Shown one piece after another: positions 30,673 through 43,040 of a stretch of DNA of 64,000 bases; within the stretch, counting starts at the first letter, position 1, and each line of letters begins with the position of its first letter. The notes beneath the pieces are model-generated. The model saw nothing but the letters and a program-made list of their open reading frames with translations, was not told the origin of the DNA and ran no database searches. A program made the translations under genes and the position numbers. This stretch comes from Adiantum capillus-veneris (lineage: Eukaryota; Streptophyta; Polypodiopsida; Polypodiales; Pteridaceae): NCBI GenBank assembly GCA_014529385.2, contig CM043967.1:2268501-2332500 (forward strand), in the 5' to 3' direction.

Positions 30673-33600
30673 TGTAAGATCCCCAAATTTTGGGTCTCTT
30701 TTAAAAATAAGAAAACTTTCTTTCAATATCTATTTTCATTAGATTTTGATTTAAGGTGCTTGATTGAAAGTATTGGAAGGTTCTAAAATAAAAAGCAAGG
30801 TCCTTTCCATGTTCCAGTAGATCAAATGGAGGTTTGGTTCAGTTTTGAGAAAATCTGCTTATTTTAGTTTTTTCATGCTTTTTATGTAGATGCTTTTTTT
30901 GCAACAAGTAGGGTCGGATACTTGATCTACGTGCTCCAGGGAAGCTATGGTTCAATTTTGTAAAAAAATGCTTTTCGAGCGCTTTTCACGCTTTTTTTTT
31001 AGCTTTTCATGATTTTTAGTGCTTTTTAGTGAAAAGTGAGTCCGCTTTCTTATTTCGTTGGACAAGGGAACCCATGGTTCAATTTTAGAATTTTTTCTTT
31101 TGGTTGTTTACGTTATTTTGAGCTTTTTGTGCTTTTCGGTGTTTTTGAAAAGCAATGTGCTTTTTAGGATGACCTAAACATAAAAATATTAATTTAAAAA
31201 TGACCACGTGGAGCAAAAACGGGACCAAACGAGATTTTTGGAGAATTATTTTTATAAAAAGCAATACCGTAAATATGTTGAGGTAGTACGGGAAAGTCAT
31301 AATTAAGTCGGGACATCACAGGGCGGCATAGTCTATCCAAGGTTCCATTAGTTGGCAAAGTACTGTTCAATTGACCAATTTTACTATAAAAATTGGATAA
31401 TAAGTGGAAGAGGTGACCACTAAAAGAAAGTACGTACACACTTTCTCCATAATTATTTCATCATGTTTAACAAGATGATTTATGCATCCGATGTGTTTAT
31501 GATCACGTGCGTGCATAAAAAGCGCTTTTCGTTTCAAGTCATAGAAGCAGTAGGAACACTGTTTTGGTCATAACTCACAAACCTCTATGAATCATTGCAA
31601 ACCCTTTTAATCAGAGATGAAACACATCATTTAGAACATTTTTTCTTTTAGGCGTCATGTGAAAATCACACACGAGCTAAGAGTGCAAAAAACAACTTGC
31701 TATCCACTCCACAGTCAAATTTTTTAATTCCAGACTCCTTGGAGAACCACTATATAGATTCACCGGATGGGCAAACCCACTTAACCAATTGAAAATATTG
31801 AATAAAATTGAAGATAAATGTATTTATGTCTCCGTTATCACCTTGGATATGTGAGTTATTAATCATTATCATAACTGGTTTTACCTACGCTGTAGGGGTG
31901 CTACGAAGGGGAGAGTACCATATATGACGTCATCAGCTAACTGAGCCTTTTATGTATGATTTATGGTTTGTTTTGGTGATTTTATTTCAATTATTAGATG
32001 CCCATAAACTTAAGTGAGGGTATATGGTTAGACAACCCCGGACCACATAGGCAGATATGATTAAAGTGGCTTTCTTTTAGGGTTATTGTTTGTGGTGTGA
32101 GTATCATATGGGTGAAGCGATGTGATAGAGTGCTAGTATTTTTTATGGAAGTGATATTGATTCATTTTTTTGAGGTCAAATACTTTCATTTTCATGTTAT
32201 GCATGCTCCCAAAAATGTCCAAAAGTTGTTTTTTGCATACGTTTGAAGTTATGGTTTATGGTTGATCTAAAGGTCGGAGTTGTTTTGCATCATGTTTATG
32301 GTGATAGAAAGTTATCATATGATGTATAGAACCCTATGGATTGATGTGTATGCCTCATGTGTATGGTTATGATTGCTTTTCACTTTTCTAGGTCAAAACT
32401 ATCCCTATGTGCTACAATGCTAAAGGGGTGAAGTGCATATATGATGCATTGACTTTGCATGGTTGGACGTTGTCAAAATTGGATTTTTATATCATACTTA
32501 GTTTCTAGTTGGACTTATTTTATGCATGAAAAGATCATGTCTCAAGAGCTATGTGTGTGGACTTCGATTGACTAAAGTGGTTATGTCAAACTCCAAGTGT
32601 GGGAGTTGGTTCAATATGGATATGATTTGTGGCTAAGGGCTAAGATTCCCTCATGGATTATGGTTGTGAATTTGTGGTGGAAGCAGGTGTGGCTCTTGGT
32701 TTTTTCTCACGATATGGTTATGCTGCCGAAATGTTTGTAGCCATGTTATATTCTAAAGTGGTTATGCAGGATTGGTTGTGCCTCACTCGAGTTCGGGGGG
32801 TGCTCAGCCGTGTGATGTGATGTGATTGGATTATGGTTTATGGTTTTTGGGATTGGATCATGAAGTGATTTGATGGTTTATGATAGACATGTAAGGGTAG
32901 AGACCGTGTACAATCCAGCTACTTGGAAGAGATTGTTTGTGCATATGGAAGGTTCTATTGTGACGGCTCACATGTTATGTTTCTCATGATAGCGTCACTA
33001 CAAGACTAGGATCACCTTTATCGCTTAGCCTTAGATAAAAGGATCACGGACCTGGGGCTTTGCTGGATTGGGGGTGTTGTCTAGGTATTCTTATTTTTGT
33101 TAGGCTTATCTACATGGTTAGTGCGTCGAGGGTTAAATAACCTACACGGCTAATGCGTTGGGGATTTTGCCTTGGATTTGCCTAAACATGTGGTGCTAGG
33201 CATCAAAGAGGTGTGGTGCCTAAACTGGTATGGTTGGTGTTGACATCCTACCACCTATTGGTACTTGGGATCCTTTCAGAGCTGGGGTTAATGGAGGGAG
33301 GCAAAGCGGCCTCAGCTTATGTCTGCCTCATGTAGGTTAGAGGTGTTCTGGCTCACTCCCATGGCGATGTGAAATTCTCTATGTTCGTTGTAGAGCAAAA
33401 GTGGATGGGTGGACCGATTGATCCCTACACAAGGTCTGGTGCTTTCCTAGTTATTTTGTCATGAACTTTTTGATGTTATGGTATATCGAGATTTTGTCAT
33501 TGCATTAATCTATGGTTGCATGTCTCATTTAGGTGGGGCATTTAAAAACTCTCTATTTTCATTCTCTCACGTCTCTGAGCACTTTATTTCATCCTCCACT

Positions 33601-33831
33601 ATACTCTCTCTCTCTCTCTCTCTTCCACAATGTTATGTTTTTCCTGAGTACGCTTTTATTCATAACACCCATTCAGGGGTAGCACTAGTCGTTGCCCTAA
33701 ACTCCATGCTTGGTTGGGCACTGAGAGGTCATTTCCTATGCAAAATCTTCCGCAACTGTGATGTATATTGAAAACTGTATAAAGGTGTTACTTGTATATT
33801 TTGTGCATAGACCCCCGAGGAAGGGTATCTC
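30673..33831. other. 3' LTR start of A, then unassigned non-coding DNA
   Basis: The LTR of A should start at 30673 (TGTAAGATCCCC). Its end cannot be set because no second copy is visible in the window. Repetitive AGCTTTT/GCTTTTCA phrases occur at 30830-31150, and TATA-like strings at about 31515 (CATAAAAAG) and 31751 (CTATATAG). The part after 31900 is T/G-rich with recurring TGATTTATGG/ATGGTTTATGG phrases and a CT microsatellite at about 33606-33630. No gene was found. A second LTR or a diverged element could lie here. Confidence 0.45.
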
Positions 33832-35714
33832 TCATTCTGTGTCCATCGGCCATTTGCATTTGTTGTAGAGACTTTTTGACATTATATGTATTCTAGAACC
33901 ATGGTCAATTAAGGCAACAAATGGTTCTTCCAGATCAACTACCTTGATCAATGTCTCTGTAGTAGCCCGTGCCCAATTGGCTTCTAGAATAGTGGCTCCT
34001 AGGAATACTTTGAGATTCTTCCCTATCATCAACAAATTTCACTTGCCTTACATTACAAAAAGATTCGTAGCATCCCACCATAGCTTCATACCCTTATTTA
34101 GCATGCATTTGTACTCCTTGTGTCTTCACAATATCCCCTTCAGCTTGTCAAAAAGTAGAATCTCCAATTGTTTGCTTTTTTCTCTTGATGATGTCGATAA
34201 TTTCTTTATGGAATTTACGTTTGGCTATGCCAAGCACCTCCTCCAAAGTAAACTCAACCTTGGTATTCAAAATCCTCTCCTCTAAAACTTTTTTCAAGTT
34301 TGTGGAAAGCTCAATGTCAGATTGTATTTTGTAAGCTGGTCCTTTTGGCTTACCTTTTGTTGACTCCTTTTTCTTCCATGTTGTCGATTCCTCCATGGTC
34401 ACTTCTACTGAAGGTTCCTCTTGTGTTGGTGGTGCTCACAAAGGTGCTGCATCATTCCTCCCTCCACTTCTTGTAGCACTTTTTGAAGGCTCTTCATCAC
34501 CATTTTCACGCCTATGATTTTCTTCTACAATGGCTTCATGGCTTTGGTAGTTTGTAATGTAGGCATGCACAAACATTGAATCCATTGGATCACTCCACCA
34601 TGTTTCTAGACATATGCAATCACCTGATTCATGTAGAATATCTTTTGTAAGATTTTCCTTTTTAGCTAATTCCATGATATTTGGCCAAAGTCGATCATGA
34701 TGATCAATCACCACTTCATCACAAAGATGCTCAAATTTTTACTCCATAAGTAGCTGCCTCAACTGAAGAGGTGACATGATTAGTTACCAATATTTCAACT
34801 AAGGATTGCATTCTCCCCTTCCCAAAGTTAGTTCTCAAGGGTAGACCTACCTCTCTGTGGATTTTACCATCCTTAAAGAAGACACCATCTTTTATCAAAG
34901 CATCACTAAAACTATCACAATCCCTTCTTATATGGTTTGTACTATCACACCAAATACATATATTAACAAACCCTTCCTTGGGCTACTATCTTTGCCTAGG
35001 AAGTGGCCCTGATGGTGGTTGGCTTTTTCTTCAATCTTTGCAAGCTTCACCTTCATGTCGCGCATTCCCTTCACAAGCTCATCTAGCATGGACTCATCAA
35101 ACTTAGGAGCTATAAAAGTAGGCTTCACCATTTTTCTAGAAGTTGAGGTAGAAGGACTTGTAGTGTCTACTACCATATTGTCCCTTCTTCTTTGCCGTTT
35201 GGGAGGTAGTGAGACAGCACCTTCAACCTCGTTCTAGTAGATCTTTAGTCCTTGCTCAGCATCTTTATCTTCAAGAAGAAGATCCAAATTTTCTTGAAAC
35301 TCTTTACCTACAGCTTGTAAGAAAAGATCTATATTGTTTGCATCTAGTGTGGCCTTTTCTATCTCGGTGAGTTGTGCATAACGATGCTCAAATTCCCTAA
35401 GTAGCTTTGTTATTGATAGTCCTTGCTTTGGCTTGACTATCCATTCTAAGAATGTCCTTTTGGTCACTCTCTCAGAGTCCTTCATAAAATATTCTTCCTT
35501 TAAAGCTACTTTGAGTTCTTCCCAATTTCTCCCATACCCATCTTTAATTGCCGTAACACATTTCCTAATTTCTAGAGCAACAACTAGCTCAAAGCTTTGA
35601 ATCATCTCACCTTCTGACATGCGATGCAGCTCCATCTCCTTCACATACTTGCTCAAGTACTTGGTTACATCAAGCCATTGAACTAATCCATTCTATTGAT
35701 GACTGCTTGTATGA
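33832..35714 (-). pseudogene. Element E: gag-protease remnant (Ty3/gypsy), minus strand
   Basis: Reading leftwards from 35714, a capsid-like part (VTKYLSKYVKEMELH; FVVALEIRKCVTA-like; frame 35234-35656) is followed by a linker and a zinc knuckle C-x2-C-x4-H-x4-C (CIWCDSTNHIRRDC, 34917-34958) in a shifted frame. Then come Glu/Lys-rich sequence and a retropepsin start with EEPFVALIDHGSRIHIMSKSLY (frame 33832-34035). The protease has Asp-His-Gly in place of Asp-Ser-Gly. Several frame changes are present, and nothing of pol follows beyond 33832, so the copy is truncated there. Its 5' part continues at 45252-45400, across element D. Confidence 0.7.
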
Positions 35715-36734
35715 TGTTAATTGAGTCAACACCATCAGTTAACAGAAGCTGCTAAAGATCAAAGCCTTACGAATGCACGTCGAAAGCATGTCAAAGATGA
35801 ATATGAAGAAGCAGTGAAGATTGGAGTTACACACTTTTCACATTTTTCCAAAATGGCCATGTATTGTAATTTTCCGATTTATTTAGCCATTGTGATAATT
35901 GTAACGTGTTACGGGCTCAATAAGAGTTCCAAGATGTAAAGCATAGGACAGTTAGTGTACCTAGGTTGCAGATATGATAAGTGTGGAGCCTTAAAGGTCT
36001 TGGGTGCCGGACGTTACACATTTTAGGCCTTGGCTAAGGTACAAAATCCAACTTTGTAAAGTTTTAATTGAGTTTTGGATAATGAAATACAGTGTGAGCT
36101 AATGGCGCTCACCTCTCTCCTTCTCGCCTTCCTATTCCCTCCCCGGTTGTCACATTGTAGTCGCGTTTGTTGCATTGCAACCGCAGGTAAGAGCTCTACG
36201 CATTGACATAAACACATCACAGTATTTTGTAGCTTTTGGCGTCGCCAACCGACAGCCTAATTTCATCATAAATAGGAATTCACACTTCAAAATAAAAAAC
36301 TACGCATAGACGGGGTATTGTGGAAGCATTGCTAAGCATTAAGATGCAGTCTGGGTCGAAAACGACTAGGTCAAAAATCCACTACTGTTAATAATCGCGA
36401 TTTTGGCTCTTGACCTAACGTGGGGTTTGAGACCATAGGCATGTGTGCTTAGGAATTATAAACTTGTCTTAGAAGTTTCATTACGTTTGGATGTCATTTG
36501 ATGCTGTTACGGATGTGATTTGTTTGCCGATGAGCGATTAGCTTTTGGTGATTTCAGTCACTTGAGTGTAGCCTGAGTTAGATGCGAGTTGTTTTTTTTT
36601 TTCCAAGAGATTGACAACCTCTTGTAGCCTCTATGCACTAGTCGAGTCAGCTTCGTCCCATGGATTGACAATTTATTCGTGGTTCTCGCTACATCTACAA
36701 TAAGATAGGAGTGAGGTTAGACACCAGTCCCACA
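35715..36734 (+). repeat. 5' LTR of element D
   Basis: It starts TGTTAATTGAGTCAA and ends GTCCCACA, pairing with 44254-45251. The TATA box seen in the other LTR is TACAAAA here (36040-36046). A half-palindrome GTTAATAATCGCGATT is at 36387-36402. Confidence 0.9.
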
Positions 36735-36754
36735 TTTGGCGCCATTGTCGGGGA
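36735..36754 (+). promoter_or_regulatory. Primer-binding site of D, tRNA-Asp type
   Basis: TTTGGCGCCATTGTCGGGGA follows the LTR end directly. It is the same class as the site of B, with TGGCGCC and CGGGGA conserved. Confidence 0.8.
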
Positions 36755-38811
36755 TGAATAGACCTGAACTAGGGAAAACACGAGCGTCTTGTTTAGTTGT
36801 CCATTAACTTCCTCTAAGTTCACCCAGAGTTAAACTTTCTCTTTAAACCGCATAGCTTAAGAGTGTCGTCTTTTGGTGTGTAGAGGTAGCTTGTAAGTAA
36901 TAGTACTTGCTTAGTGCCTTTAAGATTGTAGGACTAGATTAGGATTTTGAGAATGATTGATAGACAAGACAAGTCTTAAGATCAAGGCTCAAAAACCCAT
37001 AAAAAATAAGAAAATGAGTGTTTGTGGACACTTTCCACAACCCCATTGCAGTAGAACCTAGGAGTAGGGTAAGTAGAATCCGAGGTGGGTTTCACAACAT
37101 TGCTCTCTCCAAAAGAATCACTTGTGAGTTGTTATGTGAAGTTGTAGCATTTCAGGACTACGGCCAAAAATAGCACCAGAAGACTGACATTTCAACCACT
37201 CAATCCTACTGGAGAGTACGCTTTAAAAGTTGTAAGAACCAGTGGGTAAGCTCAAGGACACATCTAGGTAAAAATTTCAAGAGTCTGCAAAAACTAAGAT
37301 TATTTACTTTTTCTTGACATTTTAGGGAAAATTAAGTTTTGACTTGACTCAGAGGCTTAAAATAGCTCATGAAAAGACTATCTAGTGAAAAAGTTCAAAA
37401 AAAGTGTCAGTTTTGGGCCTAAAGTAAATAATCGCAATTATTTACTTTTAGCTCAAAACTGACCAAGGTTGATACCAGTGACTCATTGCATGTGTACAAA
37501 CAACTTTTATAAAGGACCATAGAATTTGGATCATTAAATTGACCAAAAACTGGGTAAAAACTAAAGTCTATACTCACTTTCAAAAACTTGAGTGTAAATT
37601 GAGAAAAAAATTGTCCAAACTCAATGAAATTTGATTCATAGGCTTATATTGATGTGATAGACGTGCTCGCTTGACCAAAAAGATGCAAAACATTACCATT
37701 TGTAAATAATCACGATTATTTACATCTACCCCATTTTTCAACTTTTTTGACCAAGTTGGCATACCACTAGCTTTACCATGTTGTAATAAGCCCATAAATC
37801 AAATTTGGTAAGATTTGGATAATTGGATTGAAAATTGTGACCAAATTTGCAAAGTCTGTCTCTGGACACAAAACCGATGACCATTTGAAAAAAAATTGTC
37901 CAAACTTGATGAAACTTGGCTAGGGAGCTTGTGTTAAGATATTAACAGATCTGTGTCAAGATTGGTACAAAAACTTGCAAAAAATTAGATGAAGTAAATA
38001 ATCGGGATTATTTACATCTGCTACAAAAATTGATAATCTTGCACATTTGAGTATACCACAAGGTCAAGCATATCAAGTAGGCCACACAAATCAAATTTGG
38101 TTAAATTTGGACACAAAATTGAGACTTAAGCCGAATTTTTGAAATTAGGGCCTATGCGGACACTAAACAGTTGATAACTTGGACAAATCTTGTTTAAACT
38201 CAACCAAACTTGTCCAGAGACCACAACAAGGTGATTACTTAGAAAAACAAGCCTAAAAAGTGTAAAAATTGAGAAAAGTAAATAATCGTGATTATTTACT
38301 TTTGAGCCCCAGAGACAAGATTTTTGATTTTTGAGCTTGTACATTGCTAGAACAACATAATACAAGGCTACTGGTCAATTTTGGGCTCCATCGTCCATCG
38401 GATCCAAATTGTTTCTGTTAACTCAGTTTCATGTTGCAAATTAGTCCTTTAGCTCCTTGTAAGGATAGAATTTAGAAATCTCAATTGCTAACTCACTTAG
38501 CTCAGATTGAAGAACCAGGTTGCAGGCAAAGAATTGGGAGCTTGACAACAGCTGAATTCAAGTTAAGTGAAAAAAACGTATAACAATCTAATCTACCGGT
38601 TAGGTTATTCAAGGCTCAACTTTTCACTATTTCAAAAGTTGCAATCAGTTCTGACAGTTTTGAGCTAGAGATAATCAACTGTTGTGAGTCTAAGAGTAAA
38701 CAACCGCCAAAAGTAATTTGGCAAAAGCAGTCTTATTGAACTCAAGCAGGAGTAAATCTGCTAATCAACATTGATATCTGCTAAGGGACAGTTTTTACAG
38801 AACTAGTCAAC
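36755..38811. repeat. Leader of D with palindrome array
   Basis: No gene is seen in 2.06 kb. From about 37120 the sequence is built of diverged units of about 285 bp. Four units carry a palindrome with arms GTAAATAATC and GATTATTTAC around two variable bases: 37421-37448, 37701-37724, 37994-38015 and 38274-38303. Core starts at 37424, 37702, 37994 and 38278 are 278, 292 and 284 bp apart. The first copy has one arm mismatch (CAATTATTTAC). A half copy is at 37299-37312. Units also share phrases such as ATTGTCCAAACT and TCAAATTTGGTTAAATTTGG-like strings. Confidence 0.85.
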
Positions 38812-40590
38812 ATGGACTCAAGTCGAGCTGAGAGTACAATTGCAACGAACCAAATTTTACAGCTATATGGCTACAATGGAGATAAGGTTTTGTATGCAGA
38901 TTCAAAAGGCCATAGATATCTTATGAGCAATAAGAGCAGCTCAATAACTAAGATCCTATTGATCAGGGTAAATCCAAATTTAGAGAACTCCCAGATGTTC
39001 ACAGACTTCAATGGAGCTAGGTATTGCAAGATTAAAGATGAAGTGAAAATAGAAGTTTAGAAAGTCAACCCAAGTGGTTATTCAAAAATCTGCACAAGTC
39101 AGGAAAACATACAGTTGGTGCATATGAAATCAGGTTCATTGTACATGGTTTACAGTGGTCAGATCTATATTCAAGAATCGGGATTGAAAAATCCAACAGT
39201 TCAACCAATAGGAGCCAATCTAGTTGGAGAACCAAGCCAGAGACGGTACAAAGGTCGAGATGGAGCATTCTATAGCTTGATGCTCAGTGTTCTAAAAGAA
39301 GATGTCGATAACTTGGAAAGCATAGAAACAAAAACTTCTCTGTAAGAGCTTGACATGACATAACCAATTGAAATACCACCAGTCATGGCGTATTGCTCAG
39401 ATTGTGGACAAAAAGGTGGACGTTTTCTGAAGATTGTCCAAGAAATCCAAACAACAAGGACACATAAATCGCCAAGCAAGGTACATAGATAATTGGAAAT
39501 GTGAATTTCGCTGTAAGTGCATCTAACTCGTCACTTTTAATGCAATTAGATGATTATGCATTACCTTTAGAAGCACCGGTGAAAGCACTGCAAGTTCAAA
39601 ATCAGCATAAAGATGCTTAGGCACATGAAAAGCTTGAAATTGATTCTTTGAACAACAAATTCCTGCATGAATTTAGTAAAGGTGTCCAGATATCACCAAA
39701 GGTTGAAAAGACTATTAAATTTTCACATGATTCCGCATCCACTATACAAGTGTGCAATCATTCACGAGACTAAGGGACACATCAAACATAATAATGTTAG
39801 CTTTGTATGGTACACATAATTCATATGCACACTACGTAGACCAAAAAGGGAAAGTGTACAAAAAGGATCAACCCTTGTTTGAATGGCCCACATACCAGCT
39901 CATAGGAGTGCGTCCAATAATAGATAAAAAAGGATGGTTCATTTCAGAAGACATAATCTATTATAGCCATCCTCTCTAGAGCTGAAGGATATTACCCAAG
40001 TGAACCCGGAAATCTGTTCAAAGCCAAACTCTCCTCCATCGGAAATCAAACTTTGATGTTGTGATCAAACGAACATATACTTTGACCAAAATAGTCGTAG
40101 ATGTAGACGGGAGTCTAGCATCTATGATGCCTTGGTCCTGAAACCACAGAAGCTCGTATCATAGGAGACCCATGGGATAGAAAATATCAGAGCAAAGATA
40201 ATGCTATCTATAGCTTGACTTGGGGAATAATTTGTCATGTTTCACAGAGATACAGAGGAAACTATGCAGAAGGCTTACAGATACCAAACATCAACAGTGC
40301 TACCCAAAGTGTGCCTTCACAGTCCCAAAAGGTGATACTAAACCAGAGTCAAACAGTTTTGAACTCTCACAATGAAGCAAGCTATAGTGATCACCCTAGG
40401 AAGGGGGGAGCTGCAAATCCACCAAAATTAGCTCTTGTACCAGGAACCGCAATGTCAGGTAGAAGTCTTAGAGCCTCTAGCCAACAAACCCCTTCAAAGA
40501 AAAAACCATTGAAAGATCATATGGTTGTTGGAAGTTTCCCGCTAACCCAAATCCCCATCGAAATTTGCAAAAAAATTCTTCTATGAAGAT
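38812..40590 (+). pseudogene. Modular frame of D with Y-D-G-Y repeats
   Basis: Open pieces at 38812-39060, 39115-39345, 39752-39979 and 40215-40586 encode repeated short modules. Examples are VLYADSKGHRYLMS, MFTDFNGARYCKI, YAHYVDQKGKVYKKD and, downstream, TYAYQDAHGNKYQQD (about 40680). A longer duplication is seen: LVGEPSQRRYKGRDGAFYSL (about 39220-39279) resembles a later IIGDP-WDRKYQSKDNAIYSL (about 40160-40220), each following a Y-D-G-Y module at a similar distance. Unit spacing is about 940 bp. B has the same type of module at 5610-5925. The family is not recognised; a beta-strand repeat fold is a guess. Confidence 0.5.
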
Positions 40591-40652
40591 CATCAAGGGC
40601 AAAATTTCAGCTGATCTCCACGAGTCAAAGTCGAAAGCCAACAAATCCCATA

Positions 40653-42132
40653 GTGCTCAAGCAATTGCATGAGACCAATTTCACATATGCATATCAAGAT
40701 GCACATGGTAACAAATATCAGCAAGATCATGATCTTGTACAAGCCCCTACGGATGCTAAACCTGAAGTTAGAGACTATCTAAAGATGATGCAAAGCCTCA
40801 AGCTGCCAGAACAGGTGACAAAAAAGTCAAAACAATGAGAGGTAAAGTCCAAAAATCTACACAAAGGTCACCACCAAAATCTCCTCCAAAGAGACAGATT
40901 CTGCGAGAAAGTACAGTGGATCTTTTAAGATCAAAAGTTACTCAAATGCAAACACACAATGCTCAACAATTGCAAAAAGGTGCAATATTACAACCAATGG
41001 AGCCAACATCAATTGAACGAGGTGATCAAATAAAAAATACATATAAAGCTCAACCAAAGGACACTATGACAACAAAAGCAGTCAATTTAGACACAAATCT
41101 TGAGACGATCAAGTGCAACATCACCAGTGAAAACCAAAAAAAATTGTTAAGAGAAGTAAAGCTAGATTTTCAGTTAGACAAGAACCTCATGTCTTTTCAC
41201 ACTTGGAAAATATGTGGTCACCCACAACTGGAAGATTCTCCTGAAATTGTGAGCATATCTAGAGACAAACAAGCAGAATGCTGGGGAATCATCTCCACTA
41301 CCATTGAAGTAAGTTCACAGATCATCATAGCTCAATTCCATGTGATCACAACAAAAGATATGCCAGACAACATCATAATGGGAATTTCAATGGCCCACAA
41401 GATGTTAGAGATACAGAATGTAAATAGGTGTAGTCTTCAAAGACAATCAAGAATGAAGACCAACACTGGTCACCTGTAGATGACAACACAGTTAAAATGG
41501 AGACCGATGCCAAAGCAAAGCTTCTTGAAGATGATTCATCTTCATCGAACAAAACTACAGAAGAGCTTAAAGCAAATCAGGCAATAGCAAGTGTGAATCA
41601 AACATAGCAAAAAGCAACCATGATAGATATTGAGAAAAGAATACCACCAAATCCAGAAGTTAAGAAGAATGAGGTTGCAAAAAATTAGGAAGCAATAGGA
41701 AGTCCAAAGATCCAAACATTGCTAGCTGAATTAGCTGATGTAAGTCAGATTGGAAGAAAGAGTCTCAAGTCACCCTCCATAGAGACACAAGTAGATCAAG
41801 ATGAGACCATGGAAAAATTAAGACAGAGATCTTCAATAGAACTTCCAATGAGAATAGTTGTAGTTCTCAACACTACAAAAGGAGCAAGTGTCAGATGCAA
41901 TGCTCTACTGGATAAAGAAGCAAAGTGCAACATGGTTGCAGACAACATTCAGAGCACTCTAGAGATTACTCACGGAAAGCCATGTAACAAAGGAATCATG
42001 GGTAAGGCTACAAGTCAAAAAGAGATAGTTTCTACCCTTAGCATCCAAAATCATGAAGAGAAGGTGAAGTTTCAGGTGACTCTTTCAAAGGAAATGCTTG
42101 CAGATGTTGTCCTTGCACATCACTGTGGTTAG
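40653..42132 (+). pseudogene. Protease-like segments of element D
   Basis: Two retropepsin-like stretches occur in tandem. The first ends the frame 40835-41479 with IIAQFHVITTKDMPDNIIMG, the C-terminal half pattern of the fold; its DSG motif is not visible. The second (frame 41719-42132) has MRIVVVLNTTKGASVRCNALLDKEAKCNMV, where LLDKEA stands for the catalytic LLDSGA, then LADVVLAHHCG. Both therefore lack a normal active site. Lys/Gln/Ser-rich sequence lies between. This matches the order seen in B after its integrase. Stops at 41478 and around 41608-41690 interrupt it. Confidence 0.45.
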
Positions 42133-43040
42133 ACCAACAGAAGGCCTACAAAGAAGATACAATGTTAATAATCTCTTTTCCAAGAGGTAGCCAACAACAT
42201 TTACAGGTACCGTTACTGCTAGATTCAGAGTTGCAAGAGTCACAATAATAAAAAACAAATTGTGCAAACAAAGGTAAAGCTAAAGTGGAACTTCCACCGA
42301 TTAGCAAAGAAGGTGTGACAGCATATGACTCTACATCAAAGAACCCTCATGGATCAGCTTATTCAAGCAAGTCAGGCTTTTAAAAATTCAAGTCAATTGC
42401 TGACCCAACTAAAACCTCTAAGGAGACACCCAAAAAAGCAAAGATATTTCAACCAAAGAACTCAAGAAAGAAAAACATAGTCAAACAAGTGTTTGTTCCG
42501 AACAGTTTAGTCAAAGTCGATGATCCGGTTTGGATTAAAGATAGGAAATCAACATAGAAAGACAAACACATAGGATGGATAACATCACAATGGAGCTTAA
42601 CAGCACAAGAGTACTATGGAGGTAACAGATAGATATGGGTACCAAAACCGTAGGTTAGAGCATATGAAGTAACTTCAAGTCCCTCCCAAGAAAGAAGGCC
42701 CACAAGGTATCAAATTTGACAATATCCTAGGATACCTAAGAAGCAGGTATACAACGGAACAACATCGAAAGATGATAAAGCCAACCACGACTCTCAAATG
42801 GATACAGAAAAAAGATGGATCTCAAAGAATGTTCCTCTTCGCAAGGATTCTACACAGGTTATACAAAGGTTTGGCTACCAATCAACCACAAGACAACTGC
42901 AACTACACCAGATCTACATGAAGATCTCAGAAACTCAACAAGACCTAGAGCAAAGCAAAGTCAAAAATGGAGATACAAAGGTCATCAAGAAATTTGGATT
43001 CCTAAGTCTTCCAATGAACTGAGTCAAAAGCCAGATACCA
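42133..43040 (+). pseudogene. Trp-motif tail of element D
   Basis: Stop-broken Lys/Ser/Pro-rich sequence contains VWIKDRK (Trp codon 42531), IWVPKP (42636), RWISKN (42816), VWLPI (42872) and EIWIPKSS (42995). The arrangement matches the tail of B at 19874-20326, which also follows a retropepsin-like stretch. No known family is recognised. Confidence 0.45.
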
